From Longimycelium tulufanense (GTDB taxonomy: Bacteria; Actinomycetota; Actinomycetes; Mycobacteriales; Pseudonocardiaceae): a stretch of DNA of 64,000 nt. Position 1 is the first letter of the stretch, and the number at the start of each line of letters is the position of its first letter. Under the pieces are notes generated by a model. The model had not been told where the DNA came from, did not search any database, and saw only the letters and a list, made by a program, of their open reading frames with translations. The DNA lies in assembly GCF_014645795.1 (NCBI RefSeq), contig NZ_BMMK01000019.1, positions 57,952 through 121,951 of the forward strand, in the 5' to 3' direction. Position numbers and translations under genes: made by a program. Positions 33,268 through 41,855 of this stretch are shown here, piece by piece.

Positions 33268-34452
33268 CTAGGCCGCGCACGAGCTGGTCGACACCTGTGT
33301 GCCCAGGCCGGGAGCGGCCGCCACCTCCTGGGCGACCTCCTTGCCGGTCAGCACGAACCCGGTCTCCTGGCTGTCCACGGCCGCGCCGAAGACCACCCCG
33401 AGCACCCGCCCCTGCGGGTCGACCAGCGGGCCGCCGGAGTTACCGCTGCGGACGTCCGCCCGCACGGTGTACACGTCGCGCTGGACGGTACGGGCCTCGT
33501 AGATGTCCGGGCCCTTGAGGGTGATCCGATCGCGGACACGGGCCGGGGTGGCCCGGTAGGGGCCATCCAGCGGGTAGCCGAGCACGATCGCGTCCTGGCC
33601 GGAAGCGGCCTCGCCCGGCGCCCAGGGCAGCGGGCGGGCCGTCAGGTTGGGCACGGCCAGGATGGCGACGTCCTTGGCCGGGTCGTAGAGCACGACCTTG
33701 GCCGGCAGCGTGCCGTTGCCGACCTCCACCGCGACCTGGCTGGTGCCGGCCACCACGTGGGCGTTGGTCATCACCCGCTCCGGGGAGATGACGAAACCGG
33801 TGCCCTCCAGGGCCCGCGAGCAGGACGGTGCCTTGCCGCGCACCTTGAGCACACTGGGCCGCACCCGCTGCACCACCGCGTTGCCCTGCAGGTGGCTGTC
33901 GGGCGGCTGCACCTCGGTGAGCGGGGTGTCGGAGAACGGGGCGAGGGCGGCCGGGAAGCCGGAGACGTCGAGCAGCTTGCGCAGGTCGTCGGGGAGCTGG
34001 CGGGCCTGCGGGGGCATCACGTTGTCGACCGTGCCGAGCACCACCGACCGCTTGAGCGCCGAGACCAGGCCGGGCAGGCCGGGAGCGTTGGTCAACGGCA
34101 GCGCGACCAGCCACGCGACCACGAACACCACCACGCCCTGCACGACAGCGCCGAGCGCGTTGTCGACACCGGCGAGCTTGCGCGAGGTGATCCGGTCGCG
34201 CAGGGACCGGCCCAACCAGACGCCGAGCGTCTCACCGAGCGCGATGAGCAGGATGAGCACGGCGACGCCGAAACCGACCCGGGTGATCGGGCTGTCGAAG
34301 TGCTCGACGACCTGGGGTGCCAGCCACAGCCCGAGCACGACGCCGCCGAGCACGCCGACGAACGCCGGCAGCGCGATGAGCACACCCTGCCGCGCGCCGG
34401 AGATGGCGGCCAGTAGCGCGAGCAGCACCACGACCAGGTCGATCCAGTTCAC
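33268..34452 (-). CDS. marP: Membrane-anchored serine protease MarP
   Basis: 394 aa from GTG 34452, overlapping the Nudix stop by 4 nt. Four membrane helices are in the first ~150 residues (starting LVVVLLALLAAISG), followed by an external chymotrypsin-like domain. Triad: His in VMTNAHVVAG, Asp in DPAKDVAILAV, Ser in RSGNSGGPLVD. Two cysteines (SCSRAL and the C-terminal SSC) match the disulfide of the M. tuberculosis MarP protease domain. MarP (Rv3671c) is required for acid and oxidative-stress tolerance, cleaving peptidoglycan hydrolase RipA. The same role is inferred. Confidence 0.92.
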   Translation of the reverse strand: MNWIDLVVVLLALLAAISGARQGVLIALPAFVGVLGGVVLGLWLAPQVVEHFDSPITRVGFGVAVLILLIALGETLGVWLGRSLRDRITSRKLAGVDNALGAVVQGVVVFVVAWLVALPLTNAPGLPGLVSALKRSVVLGTVDNVMPPQARQLPDDLRKLLDVSGFPAALAPFSDTPLTEVQPPDSHLQGNAVVQRVRPSVLKVRGKAPSCSRALEGTGFVISPERVMTNAHVVAGTSQVAVEVGNGTLPAKVVLYDPAKDVAILAVPNLTARPLPWAPGEAASGQDAIVLGYPLDGPYRATPARVRDRITLKGPDIYEARTVQRDVYTVRADVRSGNSGGPLVDPQGRVLGVVFGAAVDSQETGFVLTGKEVAQEVAAAPGLGTQVSTSSCAA

Positions 34453-35150
34453 GTGCGTACCTCCCGGGCTCGGGTGGCCCGCCACGCTACGTCAAGATCG
34501 CGCACGTCGGTGGCGTCCCACTCCCGTTCCCAACCCCCGAGAGCAAGCAGGCCGGACAGCAGGCCGCCGGTGAAGCCCCAGACGAGCATGCCGGGCACGG
34601 CGAAGGCCGGCCCGACGTAGCCGGAGGGGTGCCGCACCCGGAACCGGTTGGCCGGGTCGGACAGGTAGCCCACGGGCACCCGCGCCACCGCCGCCGTCTC
34701 GGCGGGGTCGACCGGGGCGACCGGGCAGGGCTGCTGCCAGTGCGCCAGCACCGGGGTGACCAGGAACCCGGAGGGCGGGACGTAGAGCTCGGGGAACACG
34801 GCCACCGGCCGCACCCCGGCCGGGCGCACGCCGACCTCCTCCTCGGCCTCGCGCAACGCGCCGGCGACCGGCCCGGAGTCGGTCGGGTCGAGCGCACCGC
34901 CGGGGAAGGCGACCTGGCCCGGGTGGGCGTTGAGGCCGTCGGCGCGGCGCAGCAGCAGCACGTCGGGGCCGCTGTCCGGGCCGGCACCGTCGGCGCCGAA
35001 GAGCATGAGCACGGCCGCGCGGCGCGGGCTGTCGGTGAGCGGCGGGGACACCCTGGTCAGCGCGGACGCCTCCAGGTCGGCGGTGGACCGCACCAGGCCA
35101 CGCAGCCACTCCGGCACGTCCTCCGGGTCGACCAGGGGTCCGGCTCGCAT
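34449..35150 (-). CDS. Nudix hydrolase, CoA pyrophosphatase type
   Basis: 233 aa. The CoAse-type Nudix box is present: PGQVAFPGGALDPTDSG, then ALREAEEEVGV. The box deviates at the position usually held by an upstream Glu, as is common in this subfamily. Homologue of Rv3672c. It likely hydrolyses CoA derivatives to 3',5'-ADP and phosphopantetheine. Start 3 bp after the thioredoxin stop; overlaps marP by 4 nt. Confidence 0.88.
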   Translation of the reverse strand: MRAGPLVDPEDVPEWLRGLVRSTADLEASALTRVSPPLTDSPRRAAVLMLFGADGAGPDSGPDVLLLRRADGLNAHPGQVAFPGGALDPTDSGPVAGALREAEEEVGVRPAGVRPVAVFPELYVPPSGFLVTPVLAHWQQPCPVAPVDPAETAAVARVPVGYLSDPANRFRVRHPSGYVGPAFAVPGMLVWGFTGGLLSGLLALGGWEREWDATDVRDLDVAWRATRAREVRT

Positions 35151-35153
35151 CGA

Positions 35154-35780
35154 CTACTCGCCCTCCCGCAACGCCTTGTCGACCTCCCGCCGTACCTGGT
35201 CGGCGTCGGTGAAGACCTGTAGCGGGAGCTGGCGCACCTCGCCGCGCTCGGTCACCACGTACGAGGTGGGCAGCGCCTTGGGGCGCAGCGCCTCCTTGAG
35301 CTTCCCGTCGGGGTCGTGCACGGCGGGCAGTTCGACGCCGAGCTGGGCGAGCAGCTCGAGTCCGTCGCCGGGCGCGCTGTCCACCTGGACGGTCAGCACC
35401 GGTAGCGCACCGGGCCGGGCAGCGTAGTCGGCGAGGGCGGGCAGCTCCCGCCGGCACGGCTGGCACCAGGTCGCCCACACGTTCACGAGGGTGGCGTGGC
35501 CGGCGAGGGCCTTGCCCAGGTCGATGGTGGCGCCGTCGGACTGGCAGGTGGCGTGCAGCCCGGCCAGGTCGGCGGGTGCGGTCGCGTCGGGCTTGCCGCT
35601 CGGGCAGGGCGGCAGCCCGGCCCTGGCGCGCAGCGGTGCCAGGTCGGTGGCCCGGGGCGGCGGGCTCGGGTCCGGCTCGGCCGACTGCCCGCCGCGCGGC
35701 CACAGCGCGACCGCGGTGGCCACGACGAGCACCGCGACGACCAGCCCCCAGCGCAGGATCACGCCCGACGGTCCCTTCAC
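35154..35780 (-). CDS. Membrane-anchored TlpA-like thioredoxin
   Basis: 208 aa from GTG 35780, overlapping nth by 4 nt. One N-terminal membrane anchor ([17 protein letters not shown]) is followed by an exported thioredoxin domain with the active site WATWCQPC, the LVNVWATW strand before it and the cis-Pro LPTSYVV. Two further cysteines, LPPCPSGK and ATCQSDG, are in an N-terminal extension, perhaps an extra disulfide. Homologue of Rv3673c. It probably reduces extracytoplasmic disulfides. Confidence 0.9.
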   Translation of the reverse strand: MKGPSGVILRWGLVVAVLVVATAVALWPRGGQSAEPDPSPPPRATDLAPLRARAGLPPCPSGKPDATAPADLAGLHATCQSDGATIDLGKALAGHATLVNVWATWCQPCRRELPALADYAARPGALPVLTVQVDSAPGDGLELLAQLGVELPAVHDPDGKLKEALRPKALPTSYVVTERGEVRQLPLQVFTDADQVRREVDKALREGE

Positions 35781-36583
35781 CCGGCGGCTCCCCGGGTCGT
35801 GGCCGAGCCGGGCACGCCGGCCAGGGCCAGCAGGTGCGCGGTCTCCGGGCCGCGCACGAGCCTGGCCGCCTCGGCCGGGTCGGTGGGCCCGACGCCGAAG
35901 GACGGGCAGTCCCGGGCGAGGAAGCAGGCGCCGCAGGCGGGCTTGCGGGAGTGGCAGACGCGGCGGCCGTGGAAGATCACGCGGTGGGAGAGCATGGTCC
36001 ACTCCTTGCGCGGGACCAGCTCGCCGACGGCGTGCTCGATCTTGACCGGGTCGGTCTCGGCGGTCCAGCCCCAACGGCGGACCAGCCGGCCGAAGTGGGT
36101 GTCGACCGTGATGCCGGGGACGTCGTAGGCGTTACCCAGGATGACGTTGGCGGTCTTGCGGCCGATGCCGGGCAGCGCGACCAGGTCGGCGAGGGTGCGC
36201 GGCACCTCGCCGCCGTGCTTGTCGACGATGGCCGCGCCCAGCGCCATGATCGCGTTGGTCTTGTTGCGGAAGAAGCCGGTCGGCCGGATCAGCTCCTCCA
36301 GCTCGGCGCGGTCGGCGCCGGCGTAGTCGGCGGCGGTGCGGTAGCGCGCGAACAGGGCGGGGGTGACCTCGTTCACCCGCTTGTCCGTGCACTGGGCGGA
36401 GAGGATCACGGCGACGGCCAGCTCGAGCGGGTTGCGGAAGTCCAGCTCGCAGTGCGCGTCGGGGTAGCCCTCGGCCAGCGAGCGGACCATGCGCCGCACG
36501 CGCCGGACCAGACCGACTCGTGTCTCCCCGGCTGCACGGCTACCTGTGCTGCGCTTTCCGGCTCGGCTGGTCGTCGGGGGCAC
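35777..36583 (-). CDS. nth: Endonuclease III
   Basis: 268 aa from GTG 36583 (another GTG six bases upstream is possible). HhH motif [14 protein letters not shown] with the catalytic Lys, catalytic Asp in VDTHFGRL, and the [4Fe-4S] ligands C-x6-C-x2-C-x5-C in [19 protein letters not shown] base-excision glycosylase/AP lyase for oxidised pyrimidines. It is the first gene of the nth-tlpA-nudix-marP operon, as in M. tuberculosis Rv3674c-Rv3671c. Confidence 0.95.
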   Translation of the reverse strand: MPPTTSRAGKRSTGSRAAGETRVGLVRRVRRMVRSLAEGYPDAHCELDFRNPLELAVAVILSAQCTDKRVNEVTPALFARYRTAADYAGADRAELEELIRPTGFFRNKTNAIMALGAAIVDKHGGEVPRTLADLVALPGIGRKTANVILGNAYDVPGITVDTHFGRLVRRWGWTAETDPVKIEHAVGELVPRKEWTMLSHRVIFHGRRVCHSRKPACGACFLARDCPSFGVGPTDPAEAARLVRGPETAHLLALAGVPGSATTRGAAG

Positions 36584-36724
36584 GGGCACCAGCGTACGGG
36601 GAACAGGCGCGGGTTGGCCCGATCGTGGGTTCCGGTGGCGGTGGCGCGTTGTGATCAGTGGCACGCGGACAGTCGACCCCCGGTGGTGACGGGCGGGAGT
36701 GGATACGCAAGGATCGAGCGCACC

Positions 36725-36973
36725 ATGGCTGCTTGGCTCGTCTTCGTCGTCCCGCTCGTGGTGATGTTGTTCGCGCTCTTCATGGAGCGCGTCGAGTCTC
36801 GCCTCCGGCACGTGGCCGTGCAGGAGGACGAGGTGGAGGAGTTGTTGGACCACGCCCGGCCGGACGAGGTGCGGGCGTTGTTCCGCTCCGGTATCGGTCG
36901 TGCCCTGGAGTTGTTCCGGCTACGCCGTCTGGGTGGCAGGAGCATTCGGCGCTCGACTCGTTCGCGCAGCTAG
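36725..36973 (+). CDS. Small single-pass membrane protein (Rv3675-type)
   Basis: 82 aa. N-terminal membrane helix ([19 protein letters not shown]), then a charged helix ([22 protein letters not shown]) and a basic end. It matches in position and shape the Rv3675 gene, between nth and crp. The function is unknown. Confidence 0.75.
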   Translation: MAAWLVFVVPLVVMLFALFMERVESRLRHVAVQEDEVEELLDHARPDEVRALFRSGIGRALELFRLRRLGGRSIRRSTRSRS

Positions 36974-37109
36974 CACCCGGCCGTGCCGCCCGGCGGGTCC
37001 CCCGGACCGGGCTTTAGACTGCTCGGAGTGATCGGCGGCACCAGGCCGGTTCCGCATCGGGCGGGTCCGGCATGTCAGGACGGCCGCCGCGTCTCATAGG
37101 AGGGACGAG

Positions 37110-37784
37110 GTGGACGAGACCCTGGCCCGTGCGGGCATCTTCCAGGGCGTGGAGCCGGCGGCCGCGGAAGCGCTCGCGCAGTCGCTTGAGCCCGTGGACT
37201 TCCCGCGCGGCCACGTGATCTTCGCGGAAGGCGAGCCCGGCGACCGGCTCTACATCATCCAGAGCGGGAAGGTGAAGGTCGGGCGCAAGTCGCCGGACGG
37301 TCGGGAGAACCTGCTCGGCATCTTCGGGCCGGCCGACATGTTCGGCGAGCTCTCGATCTTCGACCCGGGCCCGCGCACCTCGACGGCGACCACGGTCACC
37401 GAGGTGCGGGCCTACTCGATGGATCGCCCCGCGCTGCGCGAGTGGATCAACAAGCGCCCGGAGATCGCGGAGCAGCTGCTGCGCGTGTTGGCCCGCCGGC
37501 TGCGGCGGACGAACACGATGATGGCGGACCTGATCTTCACCGACGTCCCCGGCCGGGTGGCCAAGGCGTTGCTGCAGCTCGCGCAGCGCTTCGGCAGCCA
37601 GGAGGCCGGCCTGCTGCGGGTCACCCACGACCTGACGCAGGAGGAGATCGCCCAGTTCGTGGGTGCGTCTCGGGAGACGGTGAACAAGGCGCTCGCCGAC
37701 TTCGCGCACCGCGGCTGGCTCCGGCTGGAGGGCAAGAGCGTGCTCATCCTCGACCCGGAGCGGCTGGCCCGTCGGGCCCGCTGA
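37110..37784 (+). CDS. crp: Crp/Fnr-family regulator (cAMP receptor protein)
   Basis: 224 aa from GTG 37110 behind AGGAGGGACGA. The cyclic-nucleotide-binding domain has the phosphate-binding cassette [16 protein letters not shown] (residues ~88-103). The HTH reads [24 protein letters not shown]. Very close in layout to M. tuberculosis Crp (Rv3676). A matching half-site pattern lies before ponA2 in this window. The gene is followed by an exceptional palindromic terminator. Confidence 0.95.
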   Translation: MDETLARAGIFQGVEPAAAEALAQSLEPVDFPRGHVIFAEGEPGDRLYIIQSGKVKVGRKSPDGRENLLGIFGPADMFGELSIFDPGPRTSTATTVTEVRAYSMDRPALREWINKRPEIAEQLLRVLARRLRRTNTMMADLIFTDVPGRVAKALLQLAQRFGSQEAGLLRVTHDLTQEEIAQFVGASRETVNKALADFAHRGWLRLEGKSVLILDPERLARRAR

Positions 37785-37865
37785 GCCGGGACGGCGCAGG
37801 CGGCGCGACCGGGCACGCAGACGCGCTGGCCCACGACGCGTAGTGCGGCTGCGGACCGACAGCAG

Positions 37866-37883
37866 GTCGACCCGCGGGTCGAC
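37866..37883. repeat. 18-bp perfect palindrome
   Basis: GTCGACCCGCGGGTCGAC reads the same on both strands, 80 bp after crp. No obvious protein partner. Confidence 0.5.
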
Positions 37884-37886
37884 GGG

Positions 37887-37932
37887 ACAGCCCAGGCGTA
37901 CGCCCCTGGTCAGGGGCGTACGCCTGGGCTGT
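37887..37932. terminator. Very long perfect inverted repeat after crp
   Basis: The arms at 37887-37908 and 37911-37932 are perfect complements over 22 bp with only 2 nt between them. Because a 2-nt loop cannot form, a 4-6 nt loop with a ~20-bp stem is expected. No U-tract follows on the plus strand beyond GTCGTCGTT, but the stem is strong enough to stop transcription in either direction. Confidence 0.7.
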
Positions 37933-38630
37933 CGTCGTTCGCGGACAGGTAGGAACACCCGCCCGTCAAGCCGTTGACCGTTCCCTGTGGACAGCGTGAC
38001 CTGCCTGTGGATAGCGGTTTGACCTGCGTTTTTGCTGATCAGTAGGCTCAGCGCGGGGCGCCGCCCCCGGGACGGGCGGGGGGTGTCTTCCGAGCGTGAG
38101 CCTGCGTTGGGCGATCCGCGCAACTACTGAACCCGCCAAGGCGACCAGCGGCGGTTGGGGGCCCGGGGCTTGCCCCGGCTGGGGTGTGGGGCTTGGCCCC
38201 CACAGAACACCGTGTGAGCGACCGGTCCGCGCTCTCTGCGGACACACCTCTCCGGAGCTGACACGAGGGACCGGGCGCCGCCCCCGACGCGGCGCTCCGG
38301 TCCCTCGTGGATGGCGTGGTCCGTCCCCCGACCGACCACGCTCCCCCGCCTCCGACGCTCTCGGCCCCGACCCGTTGGCGTCGGAGGAAGACCATGCTGA
38401 AGTTGTACGAGAAACCCTCCCGGTAGGCGTACCCCCGGTGGCGGATCCCGACACCGCCACCATGGACGCGTCCTACCGTCCACTCAAGCGTCTTCACCCA
38501 GCAGGACGCTGCTTTCTCCGGGTTCGTTGCGCCGGTTCACCCGAAAATCCCGCTTTTGTGACCCACTTGCAACATAAGTAACGCTGCGTAACCCCTCTTC
38601 CGGGGTGAGGAATGACACCCCGACAGAGAG
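37933..38630. other. 700-bp intergenic region with GC-rich hairpins
   Basis: No gene can be supported. Around 38150-38215 it holds the common actinobacterial intergenic pattern GGGGCTTGCCCCGG and TGTGGGGCTTGGCCCCCACA, and at 38262-38309 a long hairpin. Very likely non-coding repeat DNA plus the promoter of the MFS gene. Confidence 0.5.
38262..38309. repeat. Long two-part hairpin
   Basis: CACGAGGGACCGG (38262-38274) and GCGCCGC (38275-38281) pair with GCGGCGC (38289-38295) and CCGGTCCCTCGTG (38297-38309), a 20-bp stem with a single bulged T and a 7-nt loop. It may be a structured transcript element, or a REP-type intergenic repeat. Confidence 0.6.
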
Positions 38631-38665
38631 TGGTACGCACGTACCAGACTATGCCAGTCTGGTAC
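38631..38665. promoter_or_regulatory. Compound palindromic operator before MFS transporter
   Basis: Two overlapping inverted repeats share a half-site: TGGTAC-GCAC-GTACCA (38631-38646) and GTACCAGACT-N5-AGTCTGGTAC (38641-38650/38656-38665). The second ends 2 bp before the MFS ATG. Such symmetry so close to the start suggests repression by an efflux regulator, perhaps encoded elsewhere. Confidence 0.65.
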
Positions 38666-38667
38666 GC

Positions 38668-39927
38668 ATGTCCCACTCTGCCTCGCTTGCCGACTACCGC
38701 GCCGCGCTGACCGCGCCCGGTGCGCGCGGCCCCGTGCTCGCGTCCCTGCTCGGCCGGCTTCCCGTGGCAATGGTGGGAATCTCCCTGCTGCTGTACGTCG
38801 AGCGGGCCACCGGCTCGTTCGCGGCTGCGGGTCTCGTCGCCGCCGGCACGCTGACCGGCGTCGCGATGGGCTCGGTGGCGCAGGGCCGCCTGGTGGACCG
38901 GCTCGGCCCGACCCGGGTACTCACCGCGGTCGTCGCGGTGTTCGCGCTGGTCGTGGCGGCCGAGGTGGTGGTGATCGAGACACGCGGTCCGGTATGGCTG
39001 ATGGCCGCCCTGGCCTGGCTGGCCGGGCTGACCGAGCCGCTGGTGGGCTCTCCGTCGCGGGCGATGTGGTCGCGGCTGCTGCCCTCCGGCCCCGCCCGGC
39101 AGGCCGCCTACACCTACGAGGCGATCAGCATGGAGGTGTTCTTCATCCTCGGCCCGGGCATCTCCGGGTTGCTGGTCGGCTTCGGCTGGCCCGGTTGGGG
39201 CCTGGTGGTCGCCGCGGCGCTGCTGATCATCGGCGGCCTCGGTTTCGCCTTCACCCCGGCGATCCGGCGATGGCGGCCCGAGCCGGCGACGGGCCCGGCG
39301 GGTAGTCTGCTCGGCCCGCTGGCCTCCCCCGGAATGCGCACGGTGGTGCTGGCCGCGCTGGGCTTCGGGGTCATCATCGGCTTCGTCGAGGTGGCGGTGC
39401 CGGCATTCGCCCGCGACGCGGGCTACCCGAGCATCGTCGGCGGCCTGCTGCTGAGCGGCTGGTCGCTGAGCTCGGTGGCGTTCGGCGTGCTGTACGGGAT
39501 GCGGCCCTGGCCCCGGCCCGTCCACCTGCGGCTGCCCGTGCTGCTCGGGGTGTTCTCGATCCTGCTCCTGCTGCCGGCGATCCCGACGTCGCTGGCCGGG
39601 CTGACGGCGGGCCTGGTCGTGGTGGGCGCGTTGATCACGCCGCAGTCCACCACCCACTCGATCTCGATCGAGCTGGTGGCGCCGCCGAGCATGGCGGCCG
39701 AGGCGTTCGGCTGGGTGCTCACGGCGGTGACGCTCGGCCTGGCCGCCGGCCAGTCGGTCAGCGGCGTGATCGTGGAGTCCCACGGCACGTCCGCGGCGTT
39801 CCTGGCCGCCGCCGGGGTCGGGCTGATCCTGGCGGCCGGGGTGTGGCTGATGCGGAACACGGTCCGTCCCGAACGGGCCACCGCCGAGCAGACCAGCCGT
39901 GCGGAACTGAGCCTGGCGGCGCACTGA
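38668..39927 (+). CDS. MFS transporter
   Basis: 419 aa from ATG 38668. About twelve hydrophobic segments in two halves, with GRLVDRLGPTRVL as the loop 2-3 motif A equivalent. It resembles actinobacterial drug or metabolite exporters of unknown substrate. It lies alone, with the operator described upstream and a hairpin behind. No efflux regulator gene is adjacent. Confidence 0.88.
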   Translation: MSHSASLADYRAALTAPGARGPVLASLLGRLPVAMVGISLLLYVERATGSFAAAGLVAAGTLTGVAMGSVAQGRLVDRLGPTRVLTAVVAVFALVVAAEVVVIETRGPVWLMAALAWLAGLTEPLVGSPSRAMWSRLLPSGPARQAAYTYEAISMEVFFILGPGISGLLVGFGWPGWGLVVAAALLIIGGLGFAFTPAIRRWRPEPATGPAGSLLGPLASPGMRTVVLAALGFGVIIGFVEVAVPAFARDAGYPSIVGGLLLSGWSLSSVAFGVLYGMRPWPRPVHLRLPVLLGVFSILLLLPAIPTSLAGLTAGLVVVGALITPQSTTHSISIELVAPPSMAAEAFGWVLTAVTLGLAAGQSVSGVIVESHGTSAAFLAAAGVGLILAAGVWLMRNTVRPERATAEQTSRAELSLAAH

Positions 39928-39929
39928 GC

Positions 39930-39993
39930 GGAGCCTCCCGCCGGCAACCATTACGGTGTGCCCCCGAGACGCGATGCACCGACGGGAGGCTCC
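39930..39993. repeat. Widely spaced inverted repeat
   Basis: GGAGCCTCCCG (39930-39940) and CGGGAGGCTCC (39983-39993) are perfect 11-bp arms 42 bp apart, just after the MFS stop. They may mark a terminator structure. The following 39994-40217 shows nothing. Confidence 0.45.
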
Positions 39994-40217
39994 TTTCACC
40001 GGGCCAGGTGGTCTCCCCGGGTTGTCCTTCCCTGAGCTGGCATCCAACGAGCCGGCGTCGCTGGCTCGGCGTCCTACCCTCCACTCTCGTTCCGCCCAGG
40101 AGGACGTGTCCGATCGTGCTCCGCGGTGGGCTGCCAGCCCGCTGTTCGAGGCGAGGCGAGCCGCTGGGGAATCCACCGGTCGGACCGGGGCTGCGCGCAA
40201 GCGTCCGTTCCATCCCC

Positions 40218-41693
40218 TCAGCCACGGAGGAAGATCGGATTCGTCAGGGCGACCATCGTGTCCGGCGTCGTGTCGGTGGGCTCGGGCCGGCGGACCTCGG
40301 CCCGCACCCATGCGGAGTCCTTGGCCCTCGTCGTCCAACCGATGATGGTGTCGCCGGAGCGGGGAACCTCGGCCGTGTGCGTGACGCCGGCCGGCGTGAG
40401 AAGACGTGCCTGGCAACCGGGAACACCGCGAAGTTCGAGCTCTACCTCGACGGGCTGCCCCGGCCCGCAGCGGAGGTGCTCGCCGATGCCCGCTGGGCGG
40501 CGGCCACGGGCGGTTGCCCGGAGCGAGAGGTCAACCTCGGACGACTCCGCCAGCCAGGAGCGGCCTGCACGGAGCCCGGCGAGCACCGCCGGTGTGCTGA
40601 GGTCGTCGGCCAGCACCGCTGTCTGCGGCAGGCCCACGACCTGCGGCTCGCTGTGGGCGTCGCTGTTGCCGATGGCGGGCACCCAGTTGCCTTGTCGGAG
40701 CAGGTGATCCCAGGTCTGGACGGCCTTCTCGTCATCAAGCGTCCACGGGCCGTTCCAGACTTCGGTCCCGTCGACGTTGTCGTAGCCGAACTCCCAGGGA
40801 CAGCCCACGTATGGGCAGTACGGGTGCGCGGCCACGACCATGCCGCCGAGGGCATGGACGTCCCCGGCGAAGCGCCGGAAGTGCTGGGGCTCGGTCGCGC
40901 GGTAACGCCAGTCGACCCAGTACCCGGGTGGTAGGCCGAGCGCGAGCCAGTGGCCGGACCGGGTGGTGACCTCCTCGCCGTCGATCACGAGCAGGTCCGG
41001 CCCGGCGTGGTCTCCCCAGACGAGCGAGGCGGTGCTGGTGTTGTGCTCGGTGGAGGCGATGAAGTCGAGCCCGGCGGCGCGGGCGGCCGCCGCGGTATCG
41101 GCCGGCCAGCGGTGGCTGTCGGAGTGCTGGGTGTGCAGGTGGCAGTCGCCGCGGTACCAGGCCCGGCCGCGGCCGCGGGCCCGTTCCGGCGCCGGGCGCG
41201 GCACGAAGGGCACCCCGGGCGGCCCGGGTCGCAACGTGATCTCCACTTCGTAGTTCATTCCCTGCGGCGCCACGGTGTAGGGACCCAGGATCACGTGCCA
41301 GATGCCGGGCTCGATGGGACCGGGTACGTAGCCGGGCGTGGCCTCACTCGCGCTGATCGTGAAGCGATCGCGGAACCCCCCGGACCAGCCGCGGAAACCA
41401 AGGCGGTTACCCAGATCCGTTCCTGCTGACGAGAAGCAGCCGATGTCGAGCGCGTTACCGGGTACGCCGGGTGGTGGTTCCGGGCGGTCGTAGCGGTAGA
41501 CGACCTCGATTTCGCGGGTGCCGACGGGCACGTCGAAGGGCAGGTAGTGCCAGTCGGGGGCGCCGGGTTCGAAGCGTCCCTTGATCGTGCGAGTACCGTC
41601 CGCGTCGGCGAACGCCACCTTCGGCAGGAAGACACCGGCGAGTGCCGCTCCCCCGGCCGCGATCATCGTTCGCCGGCTCAGCTCTCCGCACAT
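40218..41693 (-). CDS. TAT-exported PHP-domain metallohydrolase (CehA/McbA-like)
   Basis: 491 aa. Twin-arginine signal ELSRRTMIAAGGAALAGV with cleavage near residue 28. An N-terminal beta domain (WHYLPFDVPVGTREIEV) precedes a PHP phosphoesterase domain from about residue 180: DCHLHTQHSD, STEHNTS, AAHPYCP and GNSDAH supply the metal ligands. CehA/McbA-type enzymes are membrane or exported phosphoesterases (or arylesterases) of open specificity. It is transcribed alone and convergent with the MFS gene. Confidence 0.88.
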   Translation of the reverse strand: MCGELSRRTMIAAGGAALAGVFLPKVAFADADGTRTIKGRFEPGAPDWHYLPFDVPVGTREIEVVYRYDRPEPPPGVPGNALDIGCFSSAGTDLGNRLGFRGWSGGFRDRFTISASEATPGYVPGPIEPGIWHVILGPYTVAPQGMNYEVEITLRPGPPGVPFVPRPAPERARGRGRAWYRGDCHLHTQHSDSHRWPADTAAAARAAGLDFIASTEHNTSTASLVWGDHAGPDLLVIDGEEVTTRSGHWLALGLPPGYWVDWRYRATEPQHFRRFAGDVHALGGMVVAAHPYCPYVGCPWEFGYDNVDGTEVWNGPWTLDDEKAVQTWDHLLRQGNWVPAIGNSDAHSEPQVVGLPQTAVLADDLSTPAVLAGLRAGRSWLAESSEVDLSLRATARGRRPAGIGEHLRCGPGQPVEVELELRGVPGCQARLLTPAGVTHTAEVPRSGDTIIGWTTRAKDSAWVRAEVRRPEPTDTTPDTMVALTNPIFLRG

Positions 41694-41855
41694 GGCAGCC
41701 TCCCCATGCTCGTGCGGACCGCATCCGCGGCATCCAGGAGCCTTGCGTTGTGCCCGGTCCCGCGGAACACCTCGACGTTACGGCCGCACGCGGATCCGCG
41801 GTAACCACTGCAGGGTGAACGGGAACTGTCGGTGTTGCCGCCTAGCGTCGGCGAC

